DNA of 64,000 nt from CAMAUF01 sp046152925. GTDB lineage: Bacteria; Chloroflexota; Dehalococcoidia; Tepidiformales; Tepidiformaceae. This document shows positions 41,263 to 49,821 of this stretch, one piece after another. The translations under genes were made by a program, and so were the position numbers. Below the pieces are notes generated by a model, which saw nothing but the letters and a program-made list of their open reading frames with translations, was not told the DNA's origin and ran no database searches. The stretch spans positions 8,273 through 72,272 of the forward strand of contig JBJXFX010000159.1 of the NCBI GenBank assembly GCA_046152925.1, read 5' to 3'. The first letter of the stretch is position 1; the number at the start of each line of letters is the position of its first letter.

Positions 41263-42407
41263 CCCCGGTCCAGCAGCTTGGCCGCGGCCCACGGAAGCAG
41301 GGGCACGCGGGCGACTTCGCGGGCGTAGGTCGATTCTCCGCGCTGGACCGCGAAGAATGCGTCCCAGAGGTAGCCGGTGTGGCCGCTCGCCCACATCCAG
41401 GGGCGGGGCAGGCGGCGGAGCATCCCGTAGAACATGAACGCAATGAGGCGCGCTCCGCGGAGTTCGGGCTGGATTTCGGCGTCCACTGCGCGCTGGTAGG
41501 GCGCGAGGTCGCCGGAGGTGGCGAGGGCTTGGAGCGCGCTCCGCGCGGCGATTCGCCCCGAGCTGATCGCGTAGAAGATGCCCTCTTGGGTGAATTCGTC
41601 GGCGAGCCCCGCGGCGTCGCCGGCGAGCAGGACGTTGCCCTCGGCGATCCGCTCCTCGGCGCGCCGGAAGCGGATCTTGTGCCCTCGGGCGATACGGACG
41701 GGTGCATCGGCGAGGCCGTAGCGGTCGAGGAAGCGGGAGACGTGCTCCTTCATCGTGTTCGCTTGGTCGCGCGGCAGGACGACGCCGAAGGAGAGCAGCT
41801 GCTCCTTCGGGAAGATCCAGGCGTAACCCCAGGGCCGGTAGCCGAGCTCGATCAGCGAGCGAGTATGGAACTGGTGGACGCGTTCGCCCGCTTCGACTTC
41901 GACCTCCCAGGCGGCGCACTCTTGGAGGTCGCCGCCGAGCCCGGCCATACGCCCGACGGGCGAGTGGGCGCCGTCGGCGCAGATCAGCAAGGGGGCGGAG
42001 GCCTCGAAGCCGTCGGCCTGCACGGTGGCGCGGCCGGGGCGGAGGTCGAGCGCGCGGATCGTGGTCGCGGGGCGGAATTCGGCGCCGGCTTTCTGGGCTT
42101 CGGCGAGGAGGAGGGCGTCGAAGCGGTCGCGCATCACCATGTGGGCGAACGGCGCGCCGGAGTCGCGGGTAAACCGCCAGCGGCCGCCATAGGTGACGTC
42201 GATCCGGTCGATCGTCTCTTCGATCACCGGCGTGATGGGGAACGGGAGAAAGCGCTCGGTGCGGAGCGGGATGCCGCCGCCGCAGGCCTTGTAGCGTGGG
42301 AACTCCGCGCGGTCGACGACGATGACACGGGCCCCAGAGGCGGCAAGCTCGCGCGCGGCCGTGCTTCCCGCCGGGCCAGCGCCGACGACGATGACATCGA
42401 AACTCAC
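41259..42407 (-). CDS. Geranylgeranyl reductase-family flavoprotein
   Basis: A 382-aa FAD enzyme. The dinucleotide motif VIVVGAGPAGSTAARELA lies at about 5-22, CGGGIP near 43 marks the GGR group, and GNVLLAGDAAGLADEFTQEG near 273-292 is the second FAD motif. It would saturate isoprenoid chains of lipids or quinones. The GTG at 42407 follows a TACACT box by 7 nt and overlaps the stop of the small ORF upstream. Confidence 0.85.
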   Translation of the reverse strand: MSFDVIVVGAGPAGSTAARELAASGARVIVVDRAEFPRYKACGGGIPLRTERFLPFPITPVIEETIDRIDVTYGGRWRFTRDSGAPFAHMVMRDRFDALLLAEAQKAGAEFRPATTIRALDLRPGRATVQADGFEASAPLLICADGAHSPVGRMAGLGGDLQECAAWEVEVEAGERVHQFHTRSLIELGYRPWGYAWIFPKEQLLSFGVVLPRDQANTMKEHVSRFLDRYGLADAPVRIARGHKIRFRRAEERIAEGNVLLAGDAAGLADEFTQEGIFYAISSGRIAARSALQALATSGDLAPYQRAVDAEIQPELRGARLIAFMFYGMLRRLPRPWMWASGHTGYLWDAFFAVQRGESTYAREVARVPLLPWAAAKLLDRG

Positions 42408-42538
42408 GAGTGAGAGTGTAGCGCGCGGCGGGCCCAGACCAGGGCGAGCCCGATGAGCGCCCACGCGCCGAGGCCGGCGATCAAGCCGGTGATCAGGCCG
42501 CGTGGGCCAGCCTGCGGGTCCGCGTGGGTTGGCGTCAT
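42404..42538 (-). CDS. Putative 44-aa single-helix membrane protein
   Basis: An ORF from ATG 42538 encodes a 44-aa peptide. It starts MTPTHADPQAGPRG, has one TM helix (about 15-36, LITGLIAGLGAWALIGLALV) and ends in a basic segment (ARRALHSHS). Its TGA overlaps the GTG of the reductase gene (GTGA), the operon style used throughout this region. TACGCT lies just upstream of the ATG. It might be a small subunit; composition alone does not prove it. Confidence 0.4.
   Translation of the reverse strand: MTPTHADPQAGPRGLITGLIAGLGAWALIGLALVWARRALHSHS
42415..42420 (-). promoter_or_regulatory. -10 box of a leaderless transcript
   Basis: TACACT on the minus strand ends 7 nt before GTG 42407. It lies inside the small ORF at 42404-42538. 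Confidence 0.45.
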
Positions 42539-42617
42539 TGGAGCGTAGCGTGGCACATCGGGCGGGCCGCGCCAAGGGGCGTGCCTGCAGCCGAGACGAG
42601 AGGCAGACTCAGGTGCG

Positions 42618-43526
42618 ATGGGCTGGGATGGCGGACGGCTGATGTTGTGGTACGCGGACTTTGGGCGTCATGCGCTGCCCTGGCGACAAACGCGCGACCC
42701 GTACGCCGTCCTCGTCTCCGAGGTGATGCTCCAGCAGACGCAGGTCGAGCGCGTCATCCCGTATTACGATGGGTGGCTCGCGCGCTGGCCGGCGCCGACG
42801 GTGTTAGCCGAGGCGCCGCTTCCCGACGTGCTGCGCCTCTGGGCGGGGCTCGGCTACAACCGGCGAGCGGTGAACCTGCACCGCGCGGCCGTGGCCGTGG
42901 TGGAGCGGCACGGCGGTCGGGTGCCCTTGGACGAGCCGGTGCTGCGGGCCCTGCCGGGAATCGGGCCGTACACGGCCGCGGCCGTGGCATCGTTCGCCGG
43001 CGAGCGCCGGGCCGCGCCCGCCGACACGAACATTGCCCGGGTCGTGGCCCGCGCGGTCTGTGGCATGGCCTCGCAGCGGGATGTCCCGCCGGGAGCCTTG
43101 GCGGCCGCGCTCGAGGAGGTGCTCCCCAAGGATGGACGCGGGGCGCGCGACCACAACCTCGCGCTCATGGACGTGGGGGCGCTGCTGTGTACGTCGCGGC
43201 AGCCCGCCTGCTTGCTTTGCCCGTTGGCGGCGGAGTGTCGCTGGCGGGCCGCTGGGCGCCCAGCAAGCGCCGTCACCCCGGCCAAGCCGCAGCCGCGGTT
43301 CGTCGAAACGGCGCGCTTTGCCCGAGGGCGGATTGTGGATGCGCTTCGGGACGATGCGGAGCTCTCCGTGGCGGCCCTTGGGGAGATGTTGCCGCCGCGG
43401 CATCGCCCGGAGCTCGGGCGCTATCTGCTCGCGCTCCAACGGGACGGGGTGATCGACGGCGAAGGCGACCGTTGGTGGCTTGCCGGTCATTCGGGGAGCA
43501 AAAGCATCGCGTCGCCGAAAGAGTAG
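42618..43526 (+). CDS. mutY: Adenine DNA glycosylase MutY, short form
   Basis: A 302-aa HhH-GPD glycosylase that removes A opposite 8-oxoG. LPWRQTRDPYAVLVSEVMLQ has the catalytic Glu; the hairpin is ALPGIGPYTAAAVASF and the catalytic Asp is in APADTNIARVV. Four cluster Cys follow (CTSRQPACLLCPLAAEC). The usual MutT-like C-terminal domain is replaced by about 75 residues with a winged-helix-like look, so it is shorter than the E. coli enzyme (about 350 aa). It overlaps queA convergently by 40 bp. Confidence 0.88.
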   Translation: MGWDGGRLMLWYADFGRHALPWRQTRDPYAVLVSEVMLQQTQVERVIPYYDGWLARWPAPTVLAEAPLPDVLRLWAGLGYNRRAVNLHRAAVAVVERHGGRVPLDEPVLRALPGIGPYTAAAVASFAGERRAAPADTNIARVVARAVCGMASQRDVPPGALAAALEEVLPKDGRGARDHNLALMDVGALLCTSRQPACLLCPLAAECRWRAAGRPASAVTPAKPQPRFVETARFARGRIVDALRDDAELSVAALGEMLPPRHRPELGRYLLALQRDGVIDGEGDRWWLAGHSGSKSIASPKE

Positions 43527-44521
43527 AAGCGGTAGCCCTCCGCGACGGCCTCGCGATAGGCGTGAAGGACGAGTTCTTGGCCTGCGAACGCGCAGACCAG
43601 CATCAGCAGCGTCGACTTTGGCAGATGGAAGTTCGTCACCAGTGCCTCGACCGCCGCGAAGCCTTCGCCGGGCAGGATCTTGAGCCCGGTCCAGCCGGCG
43701 TAGGCCTCAACGGCGCCGCGCTCGCGCGCGACGTGTTCGAGCGTGCGGACGACCGTCGTGCCGACGGCGACGACGCGCCGCGATTCGGACTTGGCTTGCC
43801 TGATCGCTGAGGCCGCGACTTCCGGCACGGTGACGTGTTCCTGATGGAGGACGTGGTCGCGGGGGTCGCCGGCGGTGACCGGCTTGAACGTCCCCGCGCC
43901 GACTTCGAGCGTGACGGCAGTCCGCGAGATGCCGGCCAAATCGAGCCGAGCGAGCAACTCAGGCGTGAAGTGCAGGCCCGCCGTGGGCGCTGCGGCGCTG
44001 CGCGCCTCGCGGCTGTAGACCGTCTGGTAACGCTCGGCGTCGCCGGTGTAGTCGCGGATGTAGGGCGGGAGCGGCACGGAGCCGGCCGTTGCGGGGTCGA
44101 TGGAGACGTCGAACTCGAGGGTCACGGTGTCATCGGCGCGGTCGATGATGGTCGCCCAGGCGTGGCCCTGGGTTGTTTCGAAGCGAAAGCGCCGCCCCGG
44201 CTGGGCCTGCCTGCCGGGCTTGAAGAGCACCTGCCAGCGGCGGTCGCTGAAGGGGCGAAGAAGCAGCGCCTCGACGCGGCCGCCGGTTTCCGGGCGTGCG
44301 CCGTGGAGCCGCGCGGCCATCACACGGGTGTCGTTGACGACGAGAAGGTCGCCTTTGCGAAGCAGTTCGGGGAGGTCGCGGAAGTGATGGTGGGCGATTG
44401 CGCCGCTGCGGAAGCGGACGACCATGAGGCGGGCGCTATCGCGCGGTTCAGCCGGCGATTGCGCTATCAAGCCATCGGGCAAGTCGTAGTCGAAGTCATC
44501 CGTCCGCACAGAAACGAGCAT
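43487..44521 (-). CDS. queA: S-adenosylmethionine:tRNA ribosyltransferase-isomerase
   Basis: A 344-aa QueA of the queuosine pathway, which adds the ribosyl of SAM to preQ1 in tRNA. DDFDYDLPDGLIAQSPAEPRD at the N-terminus, LVVNDTRVMAARLHG, SAAAPTAGLHFT and the C-terminal LVTNFHLPKSTLLMLV are diagnostic. ATG 44521 is used; a GTG at 44509 would start nearer the conserved block. No preQ1 riboswitch was seen upstream. Confidence 0.95.
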   Translation of the reverse strand: MLVSVRTDDFDYDLPDGLIAQSPAEPRDSARLMVVRFRSGAIAHHHFRDLPELLRKGDLLVVNDTRVMAARLHGARPETGGRVEALLLRPFSDRRWQVLFKPGRQAQPGRRFRFETTQGHAWATIIDRADDTVTLEFDVSIDPATAGSVPLPPYIRDYTGDAERYQTVYSREARSAAAPTAGLHFTPELLARLDLAGISRTAVTLEVGAGTFKPVTAGDPRDHVLHQEHVTVPEVAASAIRQAKSESRRVVAVGTTVVRTLEHVARERGAVEAYAGWTGLKILPGEGFAAVEALVTNFHLPKSTLLMLVCAFAGQELVLHAYREAVAEGYRFYSFGDAMLLLPE

Positions 44522-44564
44522 TGCCTGTTCTTGGGGCCCGGTCTACGGTGGCCGAGGAGGCGGG

Positions 44565-44984
44565 ATGGCGAACCGGGACGGCACGGCATCTTCGATCCTG
44601 CGAGATCGGATGGACCGGATGACCGCACACGAGGTCAACATCCACCGCAGCAGCGTGCGCTGGGTGGACGCCGACACGGCGCGGCTCGAGCGGGCAGCGG
44701 TGCTGCGATTGCGCGGCGGTCATGCCACCTTCGCGAAGTCGGCCATTGGGATTGCGACCTTCACGCAGGGCACGTTGCAGGAATCGCAAGCGTTCATCGT
44801 CGCCGGCAGGTCGATCGCCTGCGACGAGGTGCGGACGGTCATCCTCGCTGCGCCGGTCGTCCGGGGCGAGGTGCATACCCTGATCGACCTCCGCTCGGCG
44901 GTGGCGCTTGGCGTCGGGATCGCCCTGGGGCGGGCGGGGCTGGCGGCGGGCCGGGCGGCTTCGCGGAAGCTCTTCCACCGCTGA
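44565..44984 (+). CDS. Small protein with bactofilin-like beta repeats, unknown function
   Basis: A 139-aa protein. The centre (about 30-110) is a run of short strands (VNIHRSSVRWVDADTARLER, IGIATFTQGTLQES, AFIVAGRSIACDEVRTVIL) that reads like a small right-handed beta-helix or bactofilin-like fold. The C-terminus is hydrophobic Ala/Gly (about 115-134) and could sit at the membrane. A strong Shine-Dalgarno AGGAGG lies 5 nt before the ATG. Its last 146 bp overlap the convergent rlmN tail. Confidence 0.55.
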   Translation: MANRDGTASSILRDRMDRMTAHEVNIHRSSVRWVDADTARLERAAVLRLRGGHATFAKSAIGIATFTQGTLQESQAFIVAGRSIACDEVRTVILAAPVVRGEVHTLIDLRSAVALGVGIALGRAGLAAGRAASRKLFHR

Positions 44985-46194
44985 CTTGCGGCCGGCTGGG
45001 CCGGGCAGGCGCGACCGGCGCGGGTCGCAGGGCTGGCTTGGCGGGGAGGGCGGCTGGCTTCTTTGCCGGGGCACTTGCCGACGCATTTGCCGACGCCACC
45101 AGGTCCTCCACCGTGATCAACGAGCGGCGACTTGCCGGGATGGCGCCTTCGGCCTCCGTACGGAGCTGGCCGCAGGCCGCACTGATTTCGACGCCCTTTT
45201 CGACGCGCACGGTGCAGTTCACGCCCGCCGCGCGCAGGGTCTGTTCGAAGCGGCGTGTTGTGGCGACGGACGGCCCTTTGAAGCCGCCGGCGGTGGGGTT
45301 CACGGGGATGAGGTTCACGTGTGCGCCGATCCCGCGGAGCTTTCGCGCCAGCTCTTCGGCCATCGCGGCCGAATCGTTGATGCCGGCGAGGAGGGCGTAT
45401 TCGAAGGTCACGCGCCGGCCGGTCGTCTGGAAGAAGCGTTTCGCGGCCGAGAGCAGGTCGTTCACCGAGTAGTGCCCGGCCGTCGGGACGAGCCTCCGCC
45501 GGAGATCGTCCGTTGGAGCGTGAAGCGAGATCGCGAGCCCGACCTGGAGGTCTTCGTTGGCCAGCTTTTCGATGCCGCTCATGATGCCGACGGTCGAGAT
45601 GGTGACGTGGCGCTGTCCGAGCCCGAACGTCCGCGGGTCCGTGAGGAGCCGGACGGCGGCGATCGTGTTGCCGTAGTTCGCGAGCGGCTCCCCCATGCCC
45701 ATGAAGACGATGTTCGTCACGTGCTGGTCGCGGGAGCGCAAGAGGCGGGCGATGAAGAGCACCTGGGCGACGATTTCGGGCGTGTCGAGGTTCCGTTGGA
45801 AACCCATTTGGCCGGTTGCGCAGAACACGCAGCCCATGGCGCAGCCGGCCTGGGTCGAGACGCAGACTGTCGAGCGAGGGTGCCCGCCGGCTTCGCCGGG
45901 GTACTGCATAAGGACCGTTTCGATGAGCGTCCCGGGCTGGGTTTGGAGGAGGAGCTTGGTGGTTTGGCCGTCGGCGCTGACCTGCCGTTGCACCTCTTCG
46001 GCTTCCGAGACAACGTAGCCGGCCTCGACGAGGCGGGCGCGAAGTCCGGCGGGCAGCGTCGAAATCGCGTCGAGGGTGGGCGCGACGTCGCGGTAGAGCC
46101 CGCGCAGGAGCTGTGCGGCGCGATACGGAGGTTCGCCGAGCCCGGCGACGAGCGCCTCGACTTGCGTGATCGTGAGGCCTGTGAGGCTGGTCAT
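44839..46194 (-). CDS. rlmN: Dual-specificity RNA (23S A2503/tRNA A37) methyltransferase with a long C-terminal tail
   Basis: A 451-aa radical-SAM enzyme. The cluster motif is CAMGCVFC near 117-124, MGMGEPLANY near 165 is family-specific, and the methyl-carrier Cys lies in VEISAACGQLR near 341. After about residue 350, where RlmN normally ends, comes a tail of about 95 residues rich in Ala, Pro, Lys and Arg, encoded by DNA that overlaps the opposite-strand gene. The tail may bind RNA or be a recent stop-codon loss. It overlaps fmt by ATGA. Confidence 0.92.
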   Translation of the reverse strand: MTSLTGLTITQVEALVAGLGEPPYRAAQLLRGLYRDVAPTLDAISTLPAGLRARLVEAGYVVSEAEEVQRQVSADGQTTKLLLQTQPGTLIETVLMQYPGEAGGHPRSTVCVSTQAGCAMGCVFCATGQMGFQRNLDTPEIVAQVLFIARLLRSRDQHVTNIVFMGMGEPLANYGNTIAAVRLLTDPRTFGLGQRHVTISTVGIMSGIEKLANEDLQVGLAISLHAPTDDLRRRLVPTAGHYSVNDLLSAAKRFFQTTGRRVTFEYALLAGINDSAAMAEELARKLRGIGAHVNLIPVNPTAGGFKGPSVATTRRFEQTLRAAGVNCTVRVEKGVEISAACGQLRTEAEGAIPASRRSLITVEDLVASANASASAPAKKPAALPAKPALRPAPVAPARPSRPQVSGGRASAKPPGPPPAPPAPGRSRRQAPPPSGGRSGYAPRPGRPAQRG

Positions 46195-47126
46195 AGAAGC
46201 TCTACCGCCCCTGGCAATTGTCCGCGTGTGCCCGCGAGGAACTGCTCACCCGTGAGGATACGGCCGCCGGGGCGCTGCAGCTCGCGCAGGACGAGCCTGC
46301 CATCGCGGAAGGCGACCGCCGGGCAGCGGTTGACCACGGAGAGTGCGCCGGGCTGCGCGTCCGCGTCCGCAAGCGCGACCTCGGCCCGCCAAATGGCGAG
46401 ACGCGCGCCTTCGTAGGTGACCGAGGCGCCGGGCCAAGGGCTGTATGCCCGGACGGCACGTTCGGCTTCGTGGGCGGTCATCGTCGCACGCAGGCGGCCG
46501 TCGTCCTTGCGGATCTGCCAGCACTCCGTGACGAGCGACGCATCTTGCGCGATCGCGGGGAGCGAGCCATCGAGCCATCCGGGGAGGGTTTCGACGAGGA
46601 GCGCGGCGCCGGCTTCGGCGAGGCGTGGTTCAAGGCGGCCGGTGGTGTCGGTGGGCGCGATGGGGACCGCACGCTGGCTGATGACGCCGCCGGCGTCCAT
46701 TTTGAGCGCCATCTCCATGATGCTGACGCCGGCTTCCGCGTCGCCAGCGAGGATGGCCGCCGTGATCGGCGAAGCGCCGCGCCAACGAGGCAGGAGCGAG
46801 GCGTGGACGTTGATGCAGCCGCGCTTGGGGATATCCAGCACTGGGCGGCCCAGGATCTTGCCGTAGGCGGCGACGACGAAGAGGTCGGGGTGCAGGTCGC
46901 GAAGCGCTTGGCGGACGGGTTCGTCCTTGAGGGTCTCGGGTTGGAGGGTGGGGATGGCGAACTCCAAGGCGGCCAGCTTCACGTCGGGCGGGGCCAGCTT
47001 GCCCCCGCGGCCAGCCGGCCGATCCGGTTGGGTGACCGCCTGCACCACATCGTAGCCTGCCGCCACCAACGCGCGGAGCGAGGGGACCGCGAACGCTGGC
47101 GAGCCCATGAAGACGACCCTGGTCAT
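46191..47126 (-). CDS. fmt: Methionyl-tRNA formyltransferase
   Basis: A 311-aa Fmt that formylates initiator Met-tRNA. It has VVFMGSPAFAVPSLRAL at the start, the active-site block INVHASLLPRWRGASPI (Asn, His) near 105-121 and the catalytic Asp in ALKMDAGGVI. The C-terminal OB-like domain is complete. It overlaps both rlmN (ATGA) and the SAM hydrolase gene upstream by a few bases, so this is one operon. No def gene is seen nearby. Confidence 0.95.
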   Translation of the reverse strand: MTRVVFMGSPAFAVPSLRALVAAGYDVVQAVTQPDRPAGRGGKLAPPDVKLAALEFAIPTLQPETLKDEPVRQALRDLHPDLFVVAAYGKILGRPVLDIPKRGCINVHASLLPRWRGASPITAAILAGDAEAGVSIMEMALKMDAGGVISQRAVPIAPTDTTGRLEPRLAEAGAALLVETLPGWLDGSLPAIAQDASLVTECWQIRKDDGRLRATMTAHEAERAVRAYSPWPGASVTYEGARLAIWRAEVALADADAQPGALSVVNRCPAVAFRDGRLVLRELQRPGGRILTGEQFLAGTRGQLPGAVELL

Positions 47127-47959
47127 GGTTGAGCTCGCACGACGACGGGGTCGCCTCTGCGCGCGCCCAATGTCGCGGCTGCGCTGGCCTGGTTGATAGC
47201 GATGGCGACGAACCCACTGCTATCGGGGTAGCAGAACGGCCTCGCATCGGGCGCCGCGCCGAACGTCCAGACACGCCGGTCGATGTGGTGGGCGCCGAGT
47301 TGGAGGTCGAACTGCGGGAAGAGCTCATGCGCCCTGACGGTCGTGACGAGGTTGCCGAAACGGTCGACGTGGATGACGCGGCCGCGGAGCTCGCCCTGGG
47401 GGCCGGGCCGCCCAGTGAACGGCCCGAGGATGTGCGCGTCGTGGCGCGGTGGGCCGAGGTGGCGAAAGTCGAGCCCCGCCGCGATGTGGGCCGCCGCCGG
47501 GGCGAAGATGTCGCGTCCGTGGAAGGTTGGCGAAACGTGCGGCCTTTGGAACTGCGGGTTCACCAACTCGCGGACTTCGACCGCCGCGCTTCCCAGCGCG
47601 TGCGATGCCGGGACGTCGCCTGCGCGTCCGCGGAGCGGCGCAGGAAACGCGGCCGAGAGGAGCCCGTTATCCGGGCCGATGAAGACGCGGCCCTCGGCGC
47701 GGATGGCGACGCCGCGGCGCTCCGTCCCGACGCCGGGGTCCACGACGGCCAAGATCACGGCCCCATCAGGAAGGACGGCCATCGCGCACTCAAGCGTCCA
47801 GGCGCCTTCGTCGACCGCGAACGGCTCGACGGCGTGCGTGAGGTCGATGATCGGCGCGGCCGGGGCGATCCCGGAGATCACAGCCTTCATCTGCCCGACG
47901 AACGCATCGCGCGTGCCGAAGTCGCTGAGGAGGACGATGGGTCGCGTCAGTTTTGCCAC
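47123..47959 (-). CDS. SAM hydroxide adenosyltransferase (DUF62)
   Basis: A 278-aa member of the SAM-dependent halogenase/hydrolase family. It has IVLLSDFGTRDAFVGQMKAVI at the start, IDLTHAVEPF, VVDPGVGTERRGVAI and FIGPDNGLLS. The C-terminal domain ends in GFVAIAINQASAAATLG. Bacterial members hydrolyse SAM to adenosine and Met; the halogenase-specific loop is not recognisable. GTG 47959 overlaps the preceding gene by 13 bp. Confidence 0.88.
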   Translation of the reverse strand: MAKLTRPIVLLSDFGTRDAFVGQMKAVISGIAPAAPIIDLTHAVEPFAVDEGAWTLECAMAVLPDGAVILAVVDPGVGTERRGVAIRAEGRVFIGPDNGLLSAAFPAPLRGRAGDVPASHALGSAAVEVRELVNPQFQRPHVSPTFHGRDIFAPAAAHIAAGLDFRHLGPPRHDAHILGPFTGRPGPQGELRGRVIHVDRFGNLVTTVRAHELFPQFDLQLGAHHIDRRVWTFGAAPDARPFCYPDSSGFVAIAINQASAAATLGARRGDPVVVRAQP

Positions 47960-49590
47960 CTCTGGATGTCGAAAAAGCGTTGCGCGGGATTGGCGATGAG
48001 GCCGAAGGGGACCCCGCGGATCGCGCTCGATCGAGCATACACGTAGCTCGGGTAGCCCAGGACGATGCTCGGCGTCAGCTCTGCCCACTTCTCTTGGTAC
48101 TGACGGTAAAGGTCCTTCCGGACCTCGGAGTCGTTGCTCGTGCGTGCCTTGGCGATGAGCTCGTCGACCACGAGGTCCGAAAAGTTGGCGATATTGAGGC
48201 CGGCGGTGCCGAGCTGTGAGCTGTGCCAGCCGAAGTAGGGGTCGGGGTCGGCGCCTTGGTCGAAGCCGGCGACGGCGGCGTCGTAGCGGCGCTCCTGGAG
48301 GAAGTCCTTTTGGAGGACCGCGAAGGTGGTCGCGGCGACGTTTGCGCGGATCCCGAGCGGCTCAAGTTGAGCGGCGATTTCCGTCGCGATTTCCACGCGC
48401 GCTGGGTCGTTGTCGGTCCGGATGGTGAACCGGAGCTCGGTGCCCTCCTTGGTGAGGACGCCACTCGGCCCTGGCCGCCAGCCCGCTCGTTCGAGGAGGC
48501 GGCGGGCCTCGGGGACGTCGGGTGTCGGCCGGTCGTATTCCTGGCTATAGGCCCAGCTCGCCGGGGAGACGGGGGAGGAGCTGAGGAGGGCGGTGCCGGC
48601 GAGCGTCCGGTCGAGCAGCCGGTCGCGGTTGAGGGCGAGCGAGATTGCCCGCCGGACGTTCGTGTCGGCGAACAGGTTGAGGGTCTGGTTGTTGAGGTAG
48701 AGGACGAGGTGGGCGGCGCGAGGGATGTCCGTGACGGTGAGGCCCGCGACTTCGCCAGCGGCCGCGCGCTCGTCTCGGGTGAGTGCTTCGCGGAAGAAGG
48801 CGCCCTGGATTTCGCGGGCTTGGAGCGCGCGGAGCGCGCTTGGGCTATCGGGGAAGAAGCGAAAGCGGAGGGTCGTCAGCTTCGGGGCGCCGAGGTGGTA
48901 GCGCTCGTTGGCCACGAGCTGGGCCTCTCGCGTGTCGAGCGACTCGAGGCGGTAGGGGCCGGAGCCGACCGGCGCGCGGTTGAAGGGGGAATCGAAGAGC
49001 TGGACGGCGGTGAGCCCGGAAAGCAGGTGCTCAGGGAGGATGCCGATGGTGGCGGAGCGGGCGAGGAAAGGGGCGTTTGCCTGCCGGAGGCGCAGGACGA
49101 CGGTCCGTTCGTCGACGGGCTCGACTTCGACTCCGGTCCAGGCTTCGACGAGGGCCGGGTCGCCGCGGAAGTTGGGCTCGACGATCCGCTCGATCGTGAA
49201 GGCGACATCGCGCGCGCTGACCGGCTTGCCATCGTGCCAGGTGAGCCCTTGGCGGAGCGTGAACGTGTAGGTGCGCCCGCCATCGCTGATTTCGGGCAGT
49301 TCGGCGAGGTCTGGTGCGACCGAGCCGTCGGGGGTCAGCCGGAGGAGGCCGGAGAAGAGGAGCGATACGAGGTCTTCATCGACGCCGGAGGTGGAGGCGA
49401 ACAGCGGGTTGACGCGCTGCCAGGTGCCGACGACGCCCTCGATGTACGAGTCGCGCGGGCCGGCGGGGAGGTCGTCGGCATCGTTGTCTTGCCGGACGAA
49501 GTAGGCGGTTGCGGCAATCGCGCCCACGAGGGTCAGGAGGGCGAGTCCGATGAGGAGCGGGCGTGCGGGGTCCGCCGTGCGCTGGCGCAA
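47947..49590 (-). CDS. ABC-transporter substrate-binding protein, family 5 (peptide/nickel type)
   Basis: A 547-aa exported protein with an N-terminal membrane anchor (about 13-32). It is a typical SBP_bac_5: FTLRQGLTWHDGKPVSARDVAFT near 102-125, SGPYRLE, NVRRAISLALNRDRL near 303-317 and ADPDPYFGWHSSQL near 447. No permease or ATPase gene is adjacent; it lies between secG and the SAM hydrolase gene. TTG 49590 is the only suitable start. The ligand is unknown. Confidence 0.88.
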   Translation of the reverse strand: MRQRTADPARPLLIGLALLTLVGAIAATAYFVRQDNDADDLPAGPRDSYIEGVVGTWQRVNPLFASTSGVDEDLVSLLFSGLLRLTPDGSVAPDLAELPEISDGGRTYTFTLRQGLTWHDGKPVSARDVAFTIERIVEPNFRGDPALVEAWTGVEVEPVDERTVVLRLRQANAPFLARSATIGILPEHLLSGLTAVQLFDSPFNRAPVGSGPYRLESLDTREAQLVANERYHLGAPKLTTLRFRFFPDSPSALRALQAREIQGAFFREALTRDERAAAGEVAGLTVTDIPRAAHLVLYLNNQTLNLFADTNVRRAISLALNRDRLLDRTLAGTALLSSSPVSPASWAYSQEYDRPTPDVPEARRLLERAGWRPGPSGVLTKEGTELRFTIRTDNDPARVEIATEIAAQLEPLGIRANVAATTFAVLQKDFLQERRYDAAVAGFDQGADPDPYFGWHSSQLGTAGLNIANFSDLVVDELIAKARTSNDSEVRKDLYRQYQEKWAELTPSIVLGYPSYVYARSSAIRGVPFGLIANPAQRFFDIQRWQN

Positions 49591-49594
49591 TGGA

Positions 49595-49816
49595 TTACTT
49601 CTGTGTCTGGACGCTCAGGAAGGACACGAAGATGAACACCACGACGAGAATGATGGTGGCCTGGAAGAGCGTCCGTTCGAGGCCACGCTTCGTGCGGTAG
49701 ACGGACCCACCCGACATGCCGCCCAGGGCAGCCCCGACGCCCGAGCCCTTCACCTGAAGGAGGACGCAGAGGATGAGGACGACCGAGATGAGGATTTGCA
49801 GAAGGTTGAAAAGCAT
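49595..49816 (-). CDS. secG: Preprotein translocase subunit SecG
   Basis: A 73-aa SecG with two TM helices (about 5-24 and 50-68) and the conserved cytoplasmic loop LLQVKGSGVGAALGGMSGGS, which contacts SecA/SecY. It lies 5 bp after yvcK and 4 bp before the binding-protein gene on the minus strand, within one operon. Confidence 0.9.
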   Translation of the reverse strand: MLFNLLQILISVVLILCVLLQVKGSGVGAALGGMSGGSVYRTKRGLERTLFQATIILVVVFIFVSFLSVQTQK

Positions 49817-49821
49817 ACTCG

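Noticed and set aside
44496..45086. Minus-strand frame over the small beta-repeat gene
   Set aside because: Arg/Pro filler; the + strand gene has a strong Shine-Dalgarno and regular strand pattern.
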